Under the pieces are notes generated by a model. The model did not search any database, was not told the origin of the DNA, and saw only the letters and a program-made list of their open reading frames with translations. The position numbers were made by a program, and so were the translations under genes. From Rohdeia mirabilis (GTDB taxonomy: Bacteria > Planctomycetota > UBA1135 > GCA-002686595): a stretch of 64,000 nt of DNA. Where the stretch lies: the NCBI GenBank assembly GCA_007750655.1, contig CP036290.1:4340001-4404000 (forward strand). Reading direction: 5' to 3'. Shown piece after piece: positions 46,416-57,281 of the stretch (position 1 is the first letter of the stretch; each line of letters starts with the position of its first letter).

Positions 46416-48478
46416 GCCGCACTTCACTCGCTTCCACGACCGCACCGACGAACACCACTACGACGATGAATCTCACCAACTTGGGCGGACGTCGATCCGC
46501 TCTCATCCTCCTCCTTCTCGCAGGCTTTGCGCCAGCGGCCGTGGCCGCACCTTTCGCGGCCCCCACCGCCGTGTCGGTCCTCGCACCGGCGTTCGACACG
46601 TTCACGATCGACGCACTGCCCTACACGGCGACGCGACCGGGGACGTACGTGGTCGAAGGAGTACTGCGCGCGAGCAGTGCTGCGACCGGCATCACCGTCG
46701 CGGGGAGTGGCGTCACCATCGACCTCGCCGGCTCCACCCTGTTCGGCGAGTCCACGGGGACCGCCGGCATCCTCATCGATCCGACGAGCACCGACGTCAC
46801 GATCCGAAATGGTTCCTTGCGCGGCTGGACCCAGGCCGCGATCCAAGGCGTCGGCTCGACGGGCGTCCGGGTCGAAGGCGTGACCTTGGCCGGGAACGCA
46901 GCGGGCGTGGACCTCGGTGCACGCGCCGACGTCGGTGACTGCTTCGCGATCGACAACACCACGTTCGGCGTGCGCGTCGGCGAGGACTCCAAGGTCCATG
47001 GTTGTATCGTCGCCGGCAATGGCGAGGATGGAATCACGAGCTCCGACCTCGCTCAGACCAGCGTTCGCCCCGGGGTTCGAGTCGCGGGATGCGTCTCGGT
47101 CTCGAACAAGCGCGGGGCAGTGCTCGGCTTCGGGTCTTCCGTCGACGACTCGATCCTGCGCTCGAACGAACAGGAAGGGCTCATGACGGAGGCCGGTTCG
47201 CGTGTCTGGGGCAGCCTCGCCGCCGACAACTCGAACGGCTTCTCGATCGGCGTATCGTCGAGCAATTCCAACGAGGGCTTCTCGATCGCGACCTCCACGG
47301 CACGTTCCAACGACGAAAGCGGACTGGTTTGTGGCACCACTGCGTCCGTACGCAACGTCGCGTCGTGCGACAACAGCGCCCTAGGACTCTTGAGCAAGGG
47401 CGGCTCGACGATCTTCGGCTGTACGTTCGTCGAGAACGGTTCCTCTGGAATCGCCGATTGGCTCTTCGGCGTAGGCGGCGGGACGCAAGTCGTGGACTGC
47501 GTCGTGCGCAGCTGTAGCCTCGCCGTCCCTCAATCGGCCATCGCACTCTACGCCCCGTGCAGCGTCATCGGCACCACGCTCACCCGCTCGTGGGGCGGCG
47601 GTATCGCCGTCTTCAGCGGAGTCACGACGGATGCAGCGGCCACCGTCGCGCAGACTTGCGTTGCCAACCTGGAGGCGGCCGACAGCGGAATCCGATCCAG
47701 CGCGGCGTCCACGACCATCCATTCGTGTGCCGTGAGTCACGTCGAATCGAGTGGCATCGCGAGCGGTGCGGGCATTTCGGGCACTGGCCTGGTAGAAGTT
47801 CTCGCAATCTCGCACTCGGCGATCGCTGAAGCCTCTGGGCCAGCGATCAGGAGCACGGCCACCAACACAGTGGTCACGGCCTGCGCAATGGTCGGGAGCG
47901 AGACCGGAGTCTGGTCCGAGGGCACATCGACGAGCCTCTTCGGCTCATTGGCCGCGTTGAACTCGTCCGTCGGATTCCGGTACCAACTGGTCGGGTTCGA
48001 CTTCGATACGACATTCTTCGAGGCCAGCCACTGCCTGGCGGCCGACTCGGGCGATGCCGGGTTCTTGCTCGACACGTCCCTGAGCCCTGAGAGCGAGATG
48101 CGCATCGACTCGTGCAGCGCATCCGGGAACGGATCCCACGGGTTCGAAGTGTTCGCGTACCTGCTCGAGTTCAGGAACGTGGCGGCCATCGAGAACGGCG
48201 GGGACGGCATCAATTCGCTTTCGGTCTACGCGTGCTTGGTCTCGCGGGCAACGGTGTCCCTGAACACCGACTCCGGTCTCACGGGTTCCTTCGGAGTAGA
48301 TCTTCAGGCGGAAGAGCTCTTGGCCGCCCAGAACGACCGGGGCATCTCCTTCGGGGTTCTCTTCTCGAGCGTGTTGATCGACAACACGAACTCCTCTTCC
48401 CTCTCGAACCCCACCCCCGTCTACACGAGCGCTGCCAGCCTGATCACGTCCAACCCCTGGGCGAACTGGTCCTTCTGA
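46412..48478 (+). CDS. Second secreted parallel beta-helix protein
   Basis: A 688-residue protein. ATG 46412 overlaps the previous stop; a later ATG at 46466 heads a more normal signal peptide (SALILLLLAGFAPAAVA). The cap repeats the layout of the first beta-helix protein: PGTYVVEGVLRA, VAGSGVTIDLAGSTLFG, VTIRNGSLRGW. The PbH1 coils that follow carry fewer Cys. It ends NPWANWSF, related to GAWSNQE of its neighbour. The two are paralogues with divergent coils. Function unknown; surface or extracellular location likely. Codon use is less GC-rich than in the flanking housekeeping genes. Confidence 0.87.
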   Translation: MSRTSLASTTAPTNTTTTMNLTNLGGRRSALILLLLAGFAPAAVAAPFAAPTAVSVLAPAFDTFTIDALPYTATRPGTYVVEGVLRASSAATGITVAGSGVTIDLAGSTLFGESTGTAGILIDPTSTDVTIRNGSLRGWTQAAIQGVGSTGVRVEGVTLAGNAAGVDLGARADVGDCFAIDNTTFGVRVGEDSKVHGCIVAGNGEDGITSSDLAQTSVRPGVRVAGCVSVSNKRGAVLGFGSSVDDSILRSNEQEGLMTEAGSRVWGSLAADNSNGFSIGVSSSNSNEGFSIATSTARSNDESGLVCGTTASVRNVASCDNSALGLLSKGGSTIFGCTFVENGSSGIADWLFGVGGGTQVVDCVVRSCSLAVPQSAIALYAPCSVIGTTLTRSWGGGIAVFSGVTTDAAATVAQTCVANLEAADSGIRSSAASTTIHSCAVSHVESSGIASGAGISGTGLVEVLAISHSAIAEASGPAIRSTATNTVVTACAMVGSETGVWSEGTSTSLFGSLAALNSSVGFRYQLVGFDFDTTFFEASHCLAADSGDAGFLLDTSLSPESEMRIDSCSASGNGSHGFEVFAYLLEFRNVAAIENGGDGINSLSVYACLVSRATVSLNTDSGLTGSFGVDLQAEELLAAQNDRGISFGVLFSSVLIDNTNSSSLSNPTPVYTSAASLITSNPWANWSF

Positions 48479-48502
48479 CGGTCGGCCCGTGCCGCCGGTC
48501 CG

Positions 48503-49159
48503 TCACTCGACGGGTCGGCGGCCGAAGCGCGTCGCGAAGGCGCGTGCGAAGGCGTTCGCCAACAGCGGGTCGTCGGTCGGGACCTGGGCCCGGTCGACGA
48601 CCCGCGTCATGATCCCCGGCTCGAGTCCGCAGGCGTGGAATGCACCGAACGTCTCGAGCGAGTTGCTCACGTCGAGCGACACGCCGTGCCACGTGGTCCA
48701 ACGACGGACCGCCACGCCGATCGAGCTGACCTTCTGCTCGTCGATCCACACGCCGGTCAGGCCGTCCTTGCGCGAGCCCTCGATGCCGAGCCCCGCGAGC
48801 ACGTCGATCACGACCTGCTCGAGGGTGCGCAGGTAGCGGTGCAGATCGCGCTCGCCCTCGCGCAACTCGATGATCGGATAGGCGACGAGTTGCCCTGGCC
48901 CGTGCCAGGTGGCCTCCCCGCCGCGCTCCACGTCGATCAGCTCCACGCCGCGCGCCTCGAGGGCCGAACGGTCGGCGGCCGAGATGGACTCGCCGCGACC
49001 GAGCGTCACCACTTCGTCGTGCTCGAGCAGCAAGAGTCCGTCGGGCACCTCGCCCGCGATGCGGCGCGCGAGGCGCTCCTGTTGAAGTCGGTGCGCCGTG
49101 AGGTAGTCCACGCGCCCGAGGTGCAACACCTCGAGCTCGCGCTGGGGCTCGGCACTCAT
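48503..49159 (-). CDS. lipB: Octanoyl-ACP:protein N-octanoyltransferase
   Basis: A 218-residue LipB. Motifs are RGGEATWHGPGQLVAYPI, KVSSIGVAVRRWTTWHG (catalytic Lys) and FHACGLEPGIMTRV (catalytic Cys in CGL). It transfers octanoate to lipoyl domains such as those of the E2 encoded nearby, and LipA then inserts sulfur. It is the last gene of the dehydrogenase cluster, 21 bases after lpdA. Confidence 0.95.
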   Translation of the reverse strand: MSAEPQRELEVLHLGRVDYLTAHRLQQERLARRIAGEVPDGLLLLEHDEVVTLGRGESISAADRSALEARGVELIDVERGGEATWHGPGQLVAYPIIELREGERDLHRYLRTLEQVVIDVLAGLGIEGSRKDGLTGVWIDEQKVSSIGVAVRRWTTWHGVSLDVSNSLETFGAFHACGLEPGIMTRVVDRAQVPTDDPLLANAFARAFATRFGRRPVE

Positions 49160-49180
49160 CCGCGACGCACCACTTCCCGG

Positions 49181-50581
49181 TCAGGGCTTCTGGTAGATGT
49201 GCACGGCCATCTTGTGGACCGCTTCCGCCGCTTCCATCATCGCCTCGGGCAGCGTCGGGTGCGCGTGGATGGTGCGAGCGATGTCCTCGACCGTCGCGCC
49301 CATTTCGATGGCGAGCGTGGCCTCGGCGATCAGCTCGGTCACTTCCGGCCCGACCATGTGCACGCCGAGGATCTCGTCGGTCTTCGCGTCGGAGATGATC
49401 TTCACGAAGCCGTCGGTCTCCATCAGGCTCATGGCGCGGCCCGACGCGGCGAACGGGAAGGAACCGGTCTTGTACTCGAGCCCCTTCTCCTTCACCTGGT
49501 CCTCGGTCAGACCCACCGACGCCATCTCGGGCGACGTGAAGATGACCGCGGGCACGCAGCGCACGTCGTACTCGTCCGGTTGACCGCTGATGACGGCGGC
49601 GGCGACGAGCCCCTCCTTGCTGCCCTTGTGGGCGAGCATCGGCTGGCCGGCCACGTCGCCGATCGCGAAGATGTGCGGGACCTTCGTGCGCAGCTGGCTG
49701 TCCACCTCGAGGAAGCCGCGGTCGTTGACGGCCAGTCCCGCCTTGTCGAGGCCCAGCCCTTCGGTGAACGGGCGCCGCCCGACGGTCGAGAGCACTTGAT
49801 CGCACTCGATCTCGCGCATCTTCCCGTCGACCTCGGCGCTCACCACGGTCTTGCTGCCCTTCTTCTTCCAGGACTTGGCGAAGGTCTTGGTGAGCATCTC
49901 GATCTTCATCTTCTTCAAGCTTCGCTCGATCACCTTCACGCAATCGCGCTCCTGACCGGGCAGCGCGCCGGGCGAGGCCTCGAGCACGGTGACCTTCGAC
50001 CCGAGCTTGCTGTACATCATCCCCAGCTCGAGGCCGATGTAGCCGCCGCCGATCACGACCAGGTGGCCCGGGATCTCGGTCGGCGCGAGGCCGCCGGTCG
50101 ACGACCAGACGTCCTTCTCGTCGCAGGTGAAGCCGGGGATGTTGATCGGCACGGACCCGGTCGCGATGACGATGTGATCGCCGGTCAGCGTGACGTCGCC
50201 GTCCGCACCGCCCGAGACCTTCACGGTCTTCGGTCCGGTGAACGTCGCGTCGCCGCGCACGACCTTGCAGCCGTGGTTCTTGAGCAGGCCGCCGACGCCG
50301 CCGGTGAGCTTGCCGACGATCGCCGACTTCCACTCGACGAGCTTGCCCACGTCCACCTTCGGCGTTCCGAAGGTGATGCCCATGGTCTCGGCGTGGCGCG
50401 CCTTGTCGAGCAGCGCGCCCGCGGCGATCAGCGCCTTGGACGGAATGCAGCCCACGTTGAGGCAGGTGCCGCCCAGGGCGTCCTTCTCGACGACCGTGAC
50501 CTGGTTGCCGAGTTGGGCGAGGCGAATGGCACACACGTAGCCGGCGGGGCCAGCGCCGATGACGACGACGTTCTTGCTCAT
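49181..50581 (-). CDS. lpdA: Dihydrolipoyl dehydrogenase (E3)
   Basis: A 466-residue flavoprotein. The FAD site is VVVIGAGPAGYVCAIRLAQLG, the redox disulfide GGTCLNVGCIPSKAL, and the NAD site LVVIGGGYIGLELGMMYSKLG. The C-terminal interface has HMVGPEVTELIAEA and AHPTLPEAMMEAA (His-Glu catalytic pair). It reoxidises dihydrolipoyl groups of E2. The leader is C-rich without Shine-Dalgarno. Confidence 0.97.
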   Translation of the reverse strand: MSKNVVVIGAGPAGYVCAIRLAQLGNQVTVVEKDALGGTCLNVGCIPSKALIAAGALLDKARHAETMGITFGTPKVDVGKLVEWKSAIVGKLTGGVGGLLKNHGCKVVRGDATFTGPKTVKVSGGADGDVTLTGDHIVIATGSVPINIPGFTCDEKDVWSSTGGLAPTEIPGHLVVIGGGYIGLELGMMYSKLGSKVTVLEASPGALPGQERDCVKVIERSLKKMKIEMLTKTFAKSWKKKGSKTVVSAEVDGKMREIECDQVLSTVGRRPFTEGLGLDKAGLAVNDRGFLEVDSQLRTKVPHIFAIGDVAGQPMLAHKGSKEGLVAAAVISGQPDEYDVRCVPAVIFTSPEMASVGLTEDQVKEKGLEYKTGSFPFAASGRAMSLMETDGFVKIISDAKTDEILGVHMVGPEVTELIAEATLAIEMGATVEDIARTIHAHPTLPEAMMEAAEAVHKMAVHIYQKP

Positions 50582-50684
50582 CGAGACGTTGCGGAAGCGG
50601 GGGGAGAATCGGGGACGGGAGCGGCGCCGGGGCCGAACGCGCGGGGCGTCGGCGCGAGCGCGCGCGTGTTCGAGAGGTTGCCGA

Positions 50685-51002
50685 TCAGGAGTCGCGCAAC
50701 GCGTCCTCTTGCGGGATCGCGAGCCAAAGGGCGAGGTAGAGGACGCCGAGCGCGAGGGCCAGCGGCCACCAGAACAGGAGGCCGACCAGGAAGACGAGGC
50801 CGAGCGGGACGCGCAGCAGTCCGGCGTCGAGGCCGAAGTAGCGCGCGACGCCGCTGACGAGTCCGGCGAACAGCGCGCCGTCGCGCGTGGTCAAGAGGCG
50901 CGGACGCCGAGCGGCGACCTCGTCGACGGGCGGCAGCACGGCGGCGGGGAGCTCGTTCGATTCGGTCGCGCGCGCCGCGTCGGACTCAGAGCGGGAAGGC
51001 AC
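50685..51002 (-). CDS. PspC-domain membrane protein
   Basis: A 105-residue protein. After a 38-residue Ala/Glu-rich tail comes a PspC domain: LTTRDGALFAGLVSGVARYFGLDAGLLRV, then two tight hydrophobic segments (PLGLVFLVGLLFWWPL, LGVLYLALWLAIP). PspC proteins sense or relieve envelope stress. The GTG start overlaps the end of the second E1 alpha gene by 17 bases. A membrane stress-type protein inside a dehydrogenase cluster is unexpected. Confidence 0.82.
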   Translation of the reverse strand: MPSRSESDAARATESNELPAAVLPPVDEVAARRPRLLTTRDGALFAGLVSGVARYFGLDAGLLRVPLGLVFLVGLLFWWPLALALGVLYLALWLAIPQEDALRDS

Positions 51003-52104
51003 CGTCGCCCCTGCGGGCCTCGCCCAGCTTCTCCGAGACGCGCAGGAACTCGTTGTACTGACGGCGCAGGTGGCGCGGCACGCCCGAGTAGACGTCGTCG
51101 ACCAGGCTGCGCAGGGGCATGGCGTCCGCCGCCTCCTGCACGTGGATCTCGGCGTCGACCGTGGCGCGGTGCTCGGTGAACGTGCGCTCGAGGAAGGCCG
51201 CGTCGATCACGCCGTCGGCCACGAGGCGCTGCTCGAAGCGCGGCACGGGGTCCTTGGCGAGCCACTCGTCCACTTCGCGCTGGTCGCGGTACTTCGTGGG
51301 GTCGTCCGACGAGCTGTGGCCCATCAAGCGGTAGGTCTTCAGCACCAGGAGCGCGGGCCCCTCGCCGGCGCGCGCGCGCTCGATCAGCGACACGAGCGCG
51401 TCGTGCGTCGCGACCACGTCGTTGCCGTCCACCTCGACGCCCGGCATGCCGTAGGCCTTCGCCTTCACGGCGTAGCCCTTCGACGCGGTCTGGTCGCGGC
51501 TCGAGACCGAGATCGCCCAGCCGTTGTCGACGCACACGAACACGCACGGCGCCTTCCACACGGCGGCCATGTTGAGGCCCGAGTGGAAGCCGTTCGAACT
51601 GGTCGCGCCGTCGCCGAAGAAGATCGTGTGGACCGCGCCGTCGCCCTTCTGCTTGCTCGCGAAGGCCGCGCCGACGCCGTGCGGGATCTGCGTGCCGATG
51701 ACGCTCGACCAGGACGGGTAGTGCGTGCCGGCGTGCTGGAAGTGGTTGCACATCTGCCGCCCCTTCGCCGTGTCGAAGCTGTTGCAGTACATCTGCGCGA
51801 TGTACTCGGACAGCGGCAGTCCGCGGATCAACGCGGCGCCGCCCTCGCGCAGGCCCGACCACAGCCAATCGCTCTGGGGGATCGCACGACCGGCCCCGAC
51901 CAGCATCCCTTCGAGCCCACGCATCGAGCCGACGAAGCCGATGCGGCCCGAGCGCTGGAGCTTGAGCATGCGCTCGTCCACGACCTGGAGCAGGATCAGG
52001 TCGGACATGAGCGAACGCAGCCAATCGGCGTCGCGCGCGTCGCGGGGGCTCGCGTCGAGCCAGGTCGAGGCGATGTGTTCGGGAGTCGTCAGGCTGTCAG
52101 GCAT
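50986..52104 (-). CDS. Second 2-oxoacid dehydrogenase E1 alpha subunit
   Basis: A 372-residue E1 alpha. The ThDP motif is FFGDGATSSNGFHSGLN to CVDNGWAIS, with GHSSSDDPTKYR after it. I start at ATG 52104; the earlier ATG at 52152 lies inside the tandem repeat, and its 16 extra residues derive from repeat sequence. The protein is clearly homologous to but distinct from the first E1 alpha of the cluster (for example GSMRGLEGMLVGAG where the other has IPNKGIEATQVGAA). There is no second E1 beta nearby, so it may share the single E1 beta and give a complex of different substrate range. Confidence 0.88.
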   Translation of the reverse strand: MPDSLTTPEHIASTWLDASPRDARDADWLRSLMSDLILLQVVDERMLKLQRSGRIGFVGSMRGLEGMLVGAGRAIPQSDWLWSGLREGGAALIRGLPLSEYIAQMYCNSFDTAKGRQMCNHFQHAGTHYPSWSSVIGTQIPHGVGAAFASKQKGDGAVHTIFFGDGATSSNGFHSGLNMAAVWKAPCVFVCVDNGWAISVSSRDQTASKGYAVKAKAYGMPGVEVDGNDVVATHDALVSLIERARAGEGPALLVLKTYRLMGHSSSDDPTKYRDQREVDEWLAKDPVPRFEQRLVADGVIDAAFLERTFTEHRATVDAEIHVQEAADAMPLRSLVDDVYSGVPRHLRRQYNEFLRVSEKLGEARRGDGAFPL

Positions 52105-52113
52105 GGTCTCGTT

Positions 52114-52305
52114 CGATCGCTCCAAACGCGCCAGCGGTTGGGCCGAAGGCATGGCTCTCGCTCTGAGCGGTCAGGTGCGGCGCGACCCGCTGTTGCGTCG
52201 CTCCGCTCACAGCGATCGCTCCAAACGCACCAGCGGTTGGGCCAGGGACATGGCTGTCCCTCTGAGCGGTCGGGTGCGGCGCGGTTCGCTGTTGCGACTC
52301 TCCGC

Positions 52306-52311
<6 letters not shown>
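52114..52311. repeat. Tandem duplication of a 99-bp element
   Basis: Copy 1 (52114-52212) and copy 2 (52213-52311) are 86/99 identical by my count. Each contains TGAGCGG and, 32 bases on, CCGCTCA, which can pair. Copy 2 also has AGGGACA-TGGC-TGTCCCT (52243-52260). On the minus strand each copy has an ATG: in copy 2 it opens a 14-codon frame starting MSLAQPL, and in copy 1 it runs into the second E1 alpha gene. Copy 2 overlaps the end of the E2 gene. Confidence 0.88.
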
Positions 52312-53931
<1,620 letters not shown>

Positions 53932-54038
53932 GTCGTTGGGTCGTTGGGTGGCGCGAAGGATGCGCGCGGGTGCCGGTCGTGGACGGTGCGAGCCTCGGTC
54001 GGAGGCGGACGTGTCGGGGCGCCGAGTGGCGCGCGAAC

Positions 54039-55013
54039 CTAGTAGGCGGCGCTGCGCTCGATGGCGTCGAGCACGCGGCGTTCGTCGGGCAGGTAGTGGT
54101 GCTCGAGCGTGTTCGGGAACGGCGTGTCGAAACCGGTGACGCGGATGATCGGCGCCTCCATGTACTCGATGCAGTTCTCCGCGATCAGAGCGCTGATCTC
54201 GCCGCCCATGCCGCAGAAGCGCGGTGCCTCGTGCACCACGACGACGCGGCCGGTCTTCTTCGCGGCCTCGAGCACGCCTTCCTCGTCGAGGGGCAGCAGC
54301 GTGCGCAGGTCGACGATGTGGCACTCGATGCCGTTCTCGGCCGCGCGCGCCGCCGCCTTCTCGCACACGGGTACCATCGCGCCGTAGCAGAGGACCGTGA
54401 CGTGCTCGCCCTCGCGGACGTTGCGCAGGGTCGAGAGGTCGACGGTGTAGTGGCCTTCGGGCACTTCGCCCTTGACCGAGCGGTAGAGCGCCTTCGGCTC
54501 GAGGAACAGCACCGGGTCGGGATCGGCGATCGACGCGAGCAGCAGGCCCTTGGCGTCGTGCGCGGTCGACGGGATGACGACCTTCAGACCCGGCGTGTGG
54601 CAGAAGTAGGCCTCGCCCGACTGGCTGTGGTAGAGGCCACCGCGGATGCCACCGCCGTAGGGCGTGCGGATCACCATCGGCGCCGTGTACTGACCGCCCG
54701 AGCGGTAGCGCAGCTTCGCGGCCTCGCTGACGATCTGGTCGAAGGCCGGGAAGATGAAGTCCTGGAACTGGATCTCGGCGACGGGCCTCAGGCCGTTCAT
54801 CGCCATGCCGATCGCGGTGCCGATGATCCCGTCCTCCGACAGCGGCGTGTCGAAGCAGCGGTTCGCACCGAAGTCGCGCGTCAGGTTCTCGGTGGCCAGG
54901 AACACGCCGCCCTTGGGGCCGACGTCCTCGCCGAACACGTAGACGGTCGAGTCGGCCTCCATGGCCGTGCGCAGTCCGTCGTTGACCGCCTGGATGAGTG
55001 TGAGGTTCGCCAT
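54039..55013 (-). CDS. 2-oxoacid dehydrogenase E1 beta subunit
   Basis: A 324-residue E1 beta: LTLIQAVNDGLRTAMEAD at the N-terminus, VFGEDVGPKGGVFLAT, FDTPLSEDGIIGTAIGMA (with the conserved Glu near ThDP), and IRTPYGGGIRGGLYHSQS. It forms the alpha2beta2 E1 that decarboxylates 2-oxoacids. It is the only beta subunit in the cluster against two alpha subunits. ATG 55013 follows a C-rich leader. Confidence 0.95.
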   Translation of the reverse strand: MANLTLIQAVNDGLRTAMEADSTVYVFGEDVGPKGGVFLATENLTRDFGANRCFDTPLSEDGIIGTAIGMAMNGLRPVAEIQFQDFIFPAFDQIVSEAAKLRYRSGGQYTAPMVIRTPYGGGIRGGLYHSQSGEAYFCHTPGLKVVIPSTAHDAKGLLLASIADPDPVLFLEPKALYRSVKGEVPEGHYTVDLSTLRNVREGEHVTVLCYGAMVPVCEKAAARAAENGIECHIVDLRTLLPLDEEGVLEAAKKTGRVVVVHEAPRFCGMGGEISALIAENCIEYMEAPIIRVTGFDTPFPNTLEHHYLPDERRVLDAIERSAAY

Positions 55014-55116
55014 GTGGTTCGCTGGGTTCGCCGCCGGGTCGTCCGCGGCGGTCGTGCTGGTCGGGTGTGGCCGTCCGCGGGCGGACGACGGTCGGGTCGC
55101 GTGGGAGCGGGTCCGC

Positions 55117-56238
55117 CTAGAGCGGGAACTCGCCCTCGCCCGCGTCGGGATCACCGAAGCGCTTGGCCAGGTCGAAGGCCGCGGCACCCTGGGCGCGCAG
55201 GTGCGCGGGGACCTCGGCGTAGACGTCGGAGAAGATCGACTCGAGGGGCGGCTTGCCGACGCCTTGCGCCTCGCGCGCCGCGTCCGCCACTTCCTTCATC
55301 ACGTCGCCGCGCATGGACTCGCCGCGCTCCTTGGTCCACAGACCGCGCGAGGCGAGATACTTCTCGAAGCGCTCGACCGGGTCCTTCTTCTCCCACTCCT
55401 CGAAGAGTTCCTTCGGCACGTAGCGCGACGGATCGTCCGAGGTCGAGTGTCCGCCCATGCGGAAGGTGACCGCTTCGATGATCGTCGGTCCGTCGCCGCG
55501 GCGGGCGCGCTCGACGGCTTCGCCGGTGGCCTGGCGCACGGCCAGAAGATCGTTGCCGTCCACGACGACGCCGGGCACGCCGTAGGCCACGCCCTTGATC
55601 GCGTAGCCGTCGGACGCGGTCTGCTGCTCGGACGGGCAGGAGATGGCGTAGCCGTTGTTCTGGCACAGGAAGACGACGGGCGCCTTCCACACGCCGGCGA
55701 AGTTGAGGCCGGAGTGGAAGCCGAGCGACGAGGTGCCGCCGTCGCCGAAGCTGACGAGCGCGACGTTGTCCTCGCCGCGCTCCTTCATCGCGAAGGCCGC
55801 GCCCACCGCCTGGGGCAGGTGCGTGCCGATCGGCGAGCTGATCGAGTAGAACTTGATCGGCTCGGTGAACGAGAAGTGGACGGGCATCTGCCGGCCGAGC
55901 GCGCTGTCCTGCGCGTTGCCGAACATGTTGTGCATCATGTCCACGGACTTGATGCCGTGGTACATGGCCATGCCGAAGTCGCGGTAGCTCGGGAAGATCC
56001 AGTCGGACTTCCGCAGGGCCGAGGCGGCGCCGACCTGGGTGGCTTCGATGCCCTTGTTGGGGATCGAGAAGCCGATGCGGCCCGAGCGCTGGAGCTTCAG
56101 ACAGATGTCGTCGAACGCCCGCACGAGCAGCATCGTGCGGTAGCAGTGCAAGAGCTCGTCGTCGGACAGTCCCGGGTCGTGCCCCATGGAGGCGCGGCCG
56201 TCGGGTTCGATCACCGTGAGGGGTGCGGGCTGGCTCAT
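55117..56238 (-). CDS. 2-oxoacid dehydrogenase E1 alpha subunit
   Basis: A 373-residue E1 alpha of the branched-chain type: LKLQRSGRIGFSIPNKGIEA, DWIFPSYRDFGMAMYHG, ThDP motif FGDGGTSSLGFHSGLN to CQNNGYAIS, and FRMGGHSTSDDPSRYVP (the site phosphorylated in eukaryotic enzymes). Its ATG overlaps the lipA stop by 4 bases (ATGA). E1 beta follows after 103 bases. The sequence best resembles branched-chain 2-oxoacid dehydrogenases, though a pyruvate role is possible. Confidence 0.94.
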   Translation of the reverse strand: MSQPAPLTVIEPDGRASMGHDPGLSDDELLHCYRTMLLVRAFDDICLKLQRSGRIGFSIPNKGIEATQVGAASALRKSDWIFPSYRDFGMAMYHGIKSVDMMHNMFGNAQDSALGRQMPVHFSFTEPIKFYSISSPIGTHLPQAVGAAFAMKERGEDNVALVSFGDGGTSSLGFHSGLNFAGVWKAPVVFLCQNNGYAISCPSEQQTASDGYAIKGVAYGVPGVVVDGNDLLAVRQATGEAVERARRGDGPTIIEAVTFRMGGHSTSDDPSRYVPKELFEEWEKKDPVERFEKYLASRGLWTKERGESMRGDVMKEVADAAREAQGVGKPPLESIFSDVYAEVPAHLRAQGAAAFDLAKRFGDPDAGEGEFPL

Positions 56239-57281
56239 CGTCGAAGCTCGCTGGTTGGGTCGTTGGCGTTGGGCAGCGCGGCGTCGCGCGGATCGTCGGA
56301 ATGGCCGTCGAGGCGCTCGCGCACCAGGCGCTCGGCGAAGTACTCGGCGGCCTTGTAGCTGGAGCGCACGAGCGGTCCGGAGGCGACGTAGGCGAATCCG
56401 AGGCCCTCGCCGATCCGCTGGAGTTCGGCGAACCGTTCGGGCTCGACGTACTCGCGAACGGGCGCGTGCCGGGGGGTCGGGCGGAGGTACTGCCCGATGG
56501 TCATGAAGTCCACGTCGGCTTCCCGCAGCAGCCCCAGCGAATCGACCAGCTCCTGCTGGCTCTCGCCGAGACCGACCATGAGGGCCGACTTGGTGAACAC
56601 GTCCGAGGACTCGTCCTTGGCCTGGCGCAGTGTCGCCAACGAGCGCTCGAAGGAACAGCGCGGGTCGCGGATCTTCCGCTGCAACCGGGGCACCACCTCG
56701 ACGTTGTGGGCCAGGACGTGGGGCCGCGCCGCCATCAGGGTCGCGAGGGGCGCGCCGACGTAGTCCGGGATCAGCGTCTCGACCACCGTGTCGGGGGCCT
56801 GGCGCCGCAGCTCGCGCACGCAGGCCGCGTAGTGTGCCGCACCCCCGTCGGGCAGATCGTCGCGGTCGACCGACGTGATGACCACGTAGCCGAGGGCGAG
56901 TTCCGCCACCGCCTGGCCCACGTGGACCGGTTCGTCCGGGTCGGGCGGCGCGGCCTCGAGGACCGTCTTCACGGCGCAGAAGCGACAGCGGCGGGTGCAC
57001 TCGTCGCCGAGCACCATGAGCGTCATGGTCGCGCCGGCACCGCCCTCGCCCCCACCTTTCCAGCACTCGCCGACGTTGGGGCAGCGCGCCTCCTCGCAGA
57101 CCGTGTGGAGGTTGAGCTCGCGCGTCAGCTTCTTCAGCTTCGCGTAGCCGTCGCCACCGGGCAGCGGCACCTTCAACCAGTCCGGCTTGCGGTCGAAGCG
57201 CGGCTTGGTGGGCTTCGACGTGGCCGCACCGCCCAGGGGAGCGGTCGCGTCGGTGGAGGGCTGGGCGTCGTGGCGGTCCAT
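56235..57281 (-). CDS. lipA: Lipoyl synthase
   Basis: A 348-residue radical SAM enzyme. The auxiliary cluster cysteines are in CEEARCPNVGECW, the radical SAM cysteines in CTRRCRFC, and the late RSSYKAAEYF holds the conserved Ser ligand. It inserts two sulfurs into octanoyl-lysine made by LipB. It is the first gene of the lipoate-dependent cluster. A TAGGAT box (57419-57414) lies about 130 bases upstream. Placing both lipoate enzymes with E1-E2-E3 makes the locus self-sufficient for cofactor attachment. Confidence 0.97.
   Translation of the reverse strand: MDRHDAQPSTDATAPLGGAATSKPTKPRFDRKPDWLKVPLPGGDGYAKLKKLTRELNLHTVCEEARCPNVGECWKGGGEGGAGATMTLMVLGDECTRRCRFCAVKTVLEAAPPDPDEPVHVGQAVAELALGYVVITSVDRDDLPDGGAAHYAACVRELRRQAPDTVVETLIPDYVGAPLATLMAARPHVLAHNVEVVPRLQRKIRDPRCSFERSLATLRQAKDESSDVFTKSALMVGLGESQQELVDSLGLLREADVDFMTIGQYLRPTPRHAPVREYVEPERFAELQRIGEGLGFAYVASGPLVRSSYKAAEYFAERLVRERLDGHSDDPRDAALPNANDPTSELRR

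Noticed and set aside
52105..52152. Upstream ATG of the second E1 alpha gene
   Set aside because: The 16 added residues come from the 99-bp repeat, whose sister copy encodes a similar peptide that stops; the ATG at 52104 gives a normal E1 alpha length.
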